Assembly (NCBI GenBank): GCA_947523045.1
Contig: CANNUR010000110.1
Coordinates: 1 to 8,866 of the forward strand
Length of the DNA stretch: 8,866 nucleotides
Source of the DNA: an uncultured Prosthecobacter sp.
GTDB taxonomy: Bacteria > Verrucomicrobiota > Verrucomicrobiia > Verrucomicrobiales > Verrucomicrobiaceae
Direction of reading: 5' to 3'
In this document: one piece after another, positions 6,104 to 8,866 of the stretch
How the letters are laid out: every line of letters starts with the position of its first letter
Numbering within the stretch: position 1 is the first letter of the stretch
The notes under the pieces: model-generated
Told to the model about the DNA's origin: nothing
Databases searched by the model: none
What the model saw: the letters and a program-made list of their open reading frames with translations, nothing else
Program-made: the position numbers and the translations under genes

Positions 6104-7237
6104 ATGCCCTCCCCCGAATTCTCCTCCACCCCGTCGCGCACCGGCAGCTGGCTGCTCGCCCTGTCGCTGATCCTCGGTTACGTTGCCGCCCTGCTCGCCT
6201 TTCCTCCGCGCTACGAGCCGGTCGACGGGGAAGTCTCCACGCTGCTGCTCTTCATCGGCCGCTTCCACCCCATCCTCCTGCACCTGCCGGTCGGCGCGCT
6301 CGCCCTGCTCTGCCTGATGGAACTCGGCTGCCTGACCCGGGCGGGCGAGGAAAAACTGGGCGCCGCCGCCCTGCTCACCCTGCTGGTCGGGGCCGCCGGC
6401 TCCGTCCTTGCCGTGATCGCCGGCATCCTGCTCTCACGCGAAGGCGGCTTCGAGGGCGCCAATTTCAGCCTGCATCAAACCCTCGCCCTCATCGGCACCA
6501 GCGGCGTCCTGCTCGCCACCGTCGTCCGCCTGCTCGCCATGGGCCGCGACAACCGCGAGCTGATGCATGCCTACCGCGCGCTGTTCTACCTCTCCTTCGG
6601 CCTCATGGGCCTGGGTGCCCATTTCGGCGGCAACATGAGCCACGGCAGCAAGTACCTCACCCAGCACGCGCCGGAACCCCTGAAGAGCCAGATGATTGGC
6701 ATGGAGAAATGGCTGCTCAGCTTTGCGGAGAAACCCAAGCCCGCGCCCGCCGCGGCGGCGCCCTCCTCACCGACACCCAACCCCAGCCCTGCAACGACAC
6801 CCACGCCGACGACTCCGGCACCCACGCCACCCGTTCCAGCCACCGCCAAGCCCGGCAAAAACCACCTCGTCTTCCAGGATCTGCTCATGCCCATCTTCGA
6901 AGCCAAGTGCAACAACTGCCACAATGAGGACAAGTCGAAGGGCGGCCTGCGCATGGACACTTACGCCTTGCTCATTCAGGGCGGCGACGGCGGCGCCGGC
7001 CTGGTGCCGGGCAAACCCGATGACAGCCTGGCCCTGCAGCGCATCCTGCTGCCTGAGGACGATGACGAGCACATGCCGCCGGAGGGCAAGGAGCAGATGA
7101 CCGCCGAGGAAACCGCCCTGTTCCGCTGGTGGATCCAGTCGGGGGCTTCCGAAACCCTCAGTGTCGACGAAGCCCAGTTCCCCGCTGACCTCAAGCTCAG
7201 CGTGGACGCTCTTTTGAAAGGTCGACCCGCCTCCTGA
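6104..7237 (+). CDS. DUF2231-like membrane protein with C-terminal haem-c domain
   Basis: A 377-residue membrane cytochrome. Five hydrophobic segments lie at about 15-33, 56-76, 86-109, 123-146 and 157-174. Loop charges (RAGEEK, MGRDNRELMHAYR) follow the positive-inside rule for an N-in, C-out protein, which puts the haem domain in the periplasm as c-type haem requires. The membrane part resembles DUF2231: FHPILLHLPVG (54-64), LHQ at 123 and GAHFGGNMSHGSKYLT (171-186). A Pro/Thr/Ala linker (about 210-250) leads to a planctomycete-type cytochrome domain with CNNCH (269-273) covalent haem attachment and HMPPEG (323-328), whose Met is the likely distal ligand. An electron-transfer or redox-sensing role is inferred. 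No LRR domain follows, although I recall related proteins with LRR in the same chain; here LRRs are in the next gene, 21 bases downstream. No Shine-Dalgarno sequence precedes ATG 6104. Confidence 0.88.
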   Translation: MPSPEFSSTPSRTGSWLLALSLILGYVAALLAFPPRYEPVDGEVSTLLLFIGRFHPILLHLPVGALALLCLMELGCLTRAGEEKLGAAALLTLLVGAAGSVLAVIAGILLSREGGFEGANFSLHQTLALIGTSGVLLATVVRLLAMGRDNRELMHAYRALFYLSFGLMGLGAHFGGNMSHGSKYLTQHAPEPLKSQMIGMEKWLLSFAEKPKPAPAAAAPSSPTPNPSPATTPTPTTPAPTPPVPATAKPGKNHLVFQDLLMPIFEAKCNNCHNEDKSKGGLRMDTYALLIQGGDGGAGLVPGKPDDSLALQRILLPEDDDEHMPPEGKEQMTAEETALFRWWIQSGASETLSVDEAQFPADLKLSVDALLKGRPAS

Positions 7238-7258
7238 CGAATTCTACCTCCCCCTCTT

Positions 7259-8866
7259 ATGCGTCCGCCCCTTCCCCTCCTCGCCCTGGTCCTGCTGGCC
7301 GGCCTTGCCCAGGCCCAGCCCGCCGCCGATCCGGCCCTGAAAGCCGCCGTTGATCAGGTCAATGCCTCCGGCGCCATGCTCCTGCCGGTGGCGGCCGACG
7401 GCAAGGCCTGGCGTTTCACCGCGCTCAACGTGGCCAAGGACTTCACCGATGCCGGCCTCGCCCCGCTCGCCCCGGTGGCCGACAAAATCGCCTCGCTCGA
7501 CCTCGCCCGCACCAAGGTCACCGACGCCGGCCAGAAGGCGGTCGCGGCGATGAAGAACCTCACCGAACTGCACCTTGAGAACACCGGCATCAGCGACGCC
7601 GGCCTCGACCACCTCACCGGCCTGGCTTCGCTCGAATATCTCAACCTGTACAACACCAAGGTCACCGATGCCGGCCTGTCCAAGCTCGCCGGCCTGAGCA
7701 AGCTCAAGGCCGTTTATCTCTGGCAGACCGGTGTCACCAAGGCCGGGGTCGCGCAGCTGAAGGCGAAACTCCCGAACGCCCATTTCAACACCGGCTGGAC
7801 CGCCGAAGACGACGCCAAGCCGACCCCGGTGGTGGCCGCCGCTCCCGCGGCCAAACCCGCCGAATCCGCCAAACCCGCCGCCGCACCCGCGGCCAAGCCG
7901 GAAGCCAAGGCCGCCGCGCCGGCCGAAGCCGCCACCGGCAAGCTCGACCCGGCCATTGCCGCCAAGGCGGTGGTCTACCGCGACGTCGTCGCCCCGATCA
8001 TGGCCGCCAAGTGCGTCAGCTGTCACGGTGAAGAGAAAAAGAAGGGCAAGCTGCAGCTGCACGATTTCGCCGCCATCCTCAAGGGCGGCAGCGAGGGCGA
8101 AAACACGGTCATCGCCGGCAAGCCGGACGACAGCCTGCTGCTGGTGCGCATCAACCTGCCGGTCGATGACGATGAGCACATGCCGCCGGAAGACGAGCCG
8201 CAGGTCACTGCCGAAGAACTCGCCGTGCTGAAGTGGTGGATCGCCACCGGCGCCTCCGAGAGTGCCACGGTCGCCGCCGCCAAGCCGACCCCGGAGATCG
8301 AAGCCGCCCTCGCCGTCCTGCTCGCCAAGGGCCTGCCGAAGGTCGACACCAAGGTCGCCGCCCCGGCCAAGGCCAAGCCGGCGCCGCTCAGCGACGCCGA
8401 GAAAAAGCAGATCGCCGAGGTCAGCGCCAAGATCCAGGCCCTCAACGCCAGCCTCATGCCGCTGGCCCAGGACACCGAAGTGCTGCGCCTCAGCGTCATC
8501 AACGCCACCGACAAGTTCGGCGACAAGGAACTCGCCCTGCTGGAACCCATCGCCAAGCACGTCGTCTGGGTCGACCTCGCCCGCAGCCAGGTCACCGATG
8601 CCGCCGCCGCCACCCTTGCCAAGATGACGGCGCTGGAGCGCCTGCACCTGGAGAACACCAAGCTCAGCGACTCCGGCATCGCCCAGCTCGCCAGCCTGCA
8701 GAAGCTGGAGTACCTCAACCTTTACGGCACCAAGACCACCGACGCCGGCATCGCCAAGCTTGCCGCCGCCAAGGGCCTGAAGAAACTCTTTGCCTGGCAG
8801 ACCGGCGTCACTCAGGCCGGTGCCAAGGCGCTCGAAGGCCAGCTGCCCGGCCTGAAGGTCAACCTC
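7259..8866 (+). CDS. Secreted LRR-haem-c-LRR protein (3' end outside window)
   Basis: At least 536 residues with no stop before the window edge. A signal peptide (MRPPLPLLALVLLAGLAQAQ) is followed by a first leucine-rich module (about 27-179) with three roughly 24-residue repeats of the L-x-x-L-x-L-x-x-T-x-V/I-T/S-D-A-G-L type. An Ala/Lys/Pro linker (184-228) comes next. Then a single-haem cytochrome domain (about 238-352) has CVSCH (252-256) and HMPPE (307-311) with the probable distal Met308. A second linker (360-378) leads to a second LRR module (386-536) that repeats the first almost position by position, for example LHLENT, LEYLNLY and WQTGVT. The protein should be periplasmic or surface-exposed. 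Its haem domain is a close paralogue of that in the preceding gene, so the two probably work together; the LRRs may bind a partner or ligand. No Shine-Dalgarno sequence is present; a 12-base pyrimidine run abuts ATG 7259. Confidence 0.88.
   Translation, partial: MRPPLPLLALVLLAGLAQAQPAADPALKAAVDQVNASGAMLLPVAADGKAWRFTALNVAKDFTDAGLAPLAPVADKIASLDLARTKVTDAGQKAVAAMKNLTELHLENTGISDAGLDHLTGLASLEYLNLYNTKVTDAGLSKLAGLSKLKAVYLWQTGVTKAGVAQLKAKLPNAHFNTGWTAEDDAKPTPVVAAAPAAKPAESAKPAAAPAAKPEAKAAAPAEAATGKLDPAIAAKAVVYRDVVAPIMAAKCVSCHGEEKKKGKLQLHDFAAILKGGSEGENTVIAGKPDDSLLLVRINLPVDDDEHMPPEDEPQVTAEELAVLKWWIATGASESATVAAAKPTPEIEAALAVLLAKGLPKVDTKVAAPAKAKPAPLSDAEKKQIAEVSAKIQALNASLMPLAQDTEVLRLSVINATDKFGDKELALLEPIAKHVVWVDLARSQVTDAAAATLAKMTALERLHLENTKLSDSGIAQLASLQKLEYLNLYGTKTTDAGIAKLAAAKGLKKLFAWQTGVTQAGAKALEGQLPGLKVNL
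7337..7795 (+). repeat. First copy of duplicated LRR module (coding)
   Basis: Encodes residues 27-179 of the LRR-haem-LRR protein. Its marker segments LDLARTKVTDAG, LHLENTGISDAG, LEYLNLYNTKVTDAG and LWQTGVTKAG each have a counterpart in the same order in the second copy. Confidence 0.85.
8414..8866 (+). repeat. Second copy of duplicated LRR module (coding, cut by window edge)
   Basis: Encodes residues 386-536. Counterparts of the first copy are VDLARSQVTDAA, LHLENTKLSDSG, LEYLNLYGTKTTDAG and AWQTGVTQAG. The copy appears nearly complete at the window edge, because the first copy ends about three residues beyond the matching point. Confidence 0.85.

Noticed and set aside
5614..6141. 175-residue minus-strand open frame
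   Set aside because: Gly/Gln/Arg-rich, antisense to the small membrane gene and overlapping the ends of its neighbours; codon third-position bias favours the plus strand.
7244..8647. 467-residue minus-strand open frame, Gly-rich
   Set aside because: It lies antisense to the LRR-haem-LRR gene, whose translation shows a signal peptide, CVSCH and ordered repeats. The antisense product is a low-complexity artefact of high GC.
1..8866. CRISPR arrays, tRNA or rRNA genes, insertion sequences, phage genes
   Set aside because: I saw no regularly spaced repeats, cloverleaf-like segments, transposase motifs or phage proteins on either strand.

Overview
The window is GC-rich, gene-dense bacterial chromosome with short intergenic gaps. 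Several traits point to Verrucomicrobiota, perhaps an Opitutus-like lineage, or a close relative in the Planctomycetes-Verrucomicrobia group. They are a long-form amidophosphoribosyltransferase of the kind seen in Bacteroidetes and Verrucomicrobia, a secreted PQQ-like beta-propeller opening with WPNWRGP, planctomycete-type single-haem cytochromes with a DDDEHMPPE motif, and a membrane protein carrying the LPxCxxCKxIR...CPEC module. The assignment is an inference from protein families; no rRNA or tRNA is present to confirm it.

Layout. 1-173 holds no convincing gene. On the minus strand lie a four-helix membrane protein with a cysteine module (689-1276) and, downstream of it, a cupin protein (174-629). 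A 153-base divergent region separates them from a secreted beta-propeller protein on the plus strand (1430-2764). That gene converges, with only 6 bases between stop codons, on a secreted 3D-domain protein on the minus strand (2771-3286). A 357-base divergent region follows. It contains the only clearly AT-rich stretch of the window, with a cluster of palindromes at 3361-3412 and a long leader, and leads into purF (3644-5617). From purF to the window edge all genes are on the plus strand: a small orphan membrane protein (5632-6030), a five-helix DUF2231-like membrane protein with a C-terminal haem-c domain (6104-7237), and a secreted LRR-haem-LRR protein (7259 to the edge, no stop reached).

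The most unusual part is 6104-8866. Two neighbouring genes carry clearly paralogous class-I-like cytochrome domains (CNNCH and CVSCH, each with a distal HMPPE). One haem is tethered to a membrane domain with histidines clustered on the outer face. The other is sandwiched between two copies of the same three-repeat leucine-rich module. From memory, related bacteria carry membrane domain, haem domain and LRR domain in one polypeptide; here the parts are spread over two genes and the LRR part is duplicated. A periplasmic electron-transfer or sensing pair is the simplest reading, but partner and substrate cannot be read from the sequence.

The remaining genes look like a mixed housekeeping and envelope set (purine synthesis, a cell-wall-type 3D protein, an extracellular propeller, a cupin), with no sign of mobile elements, CRISPR arrays or phage.
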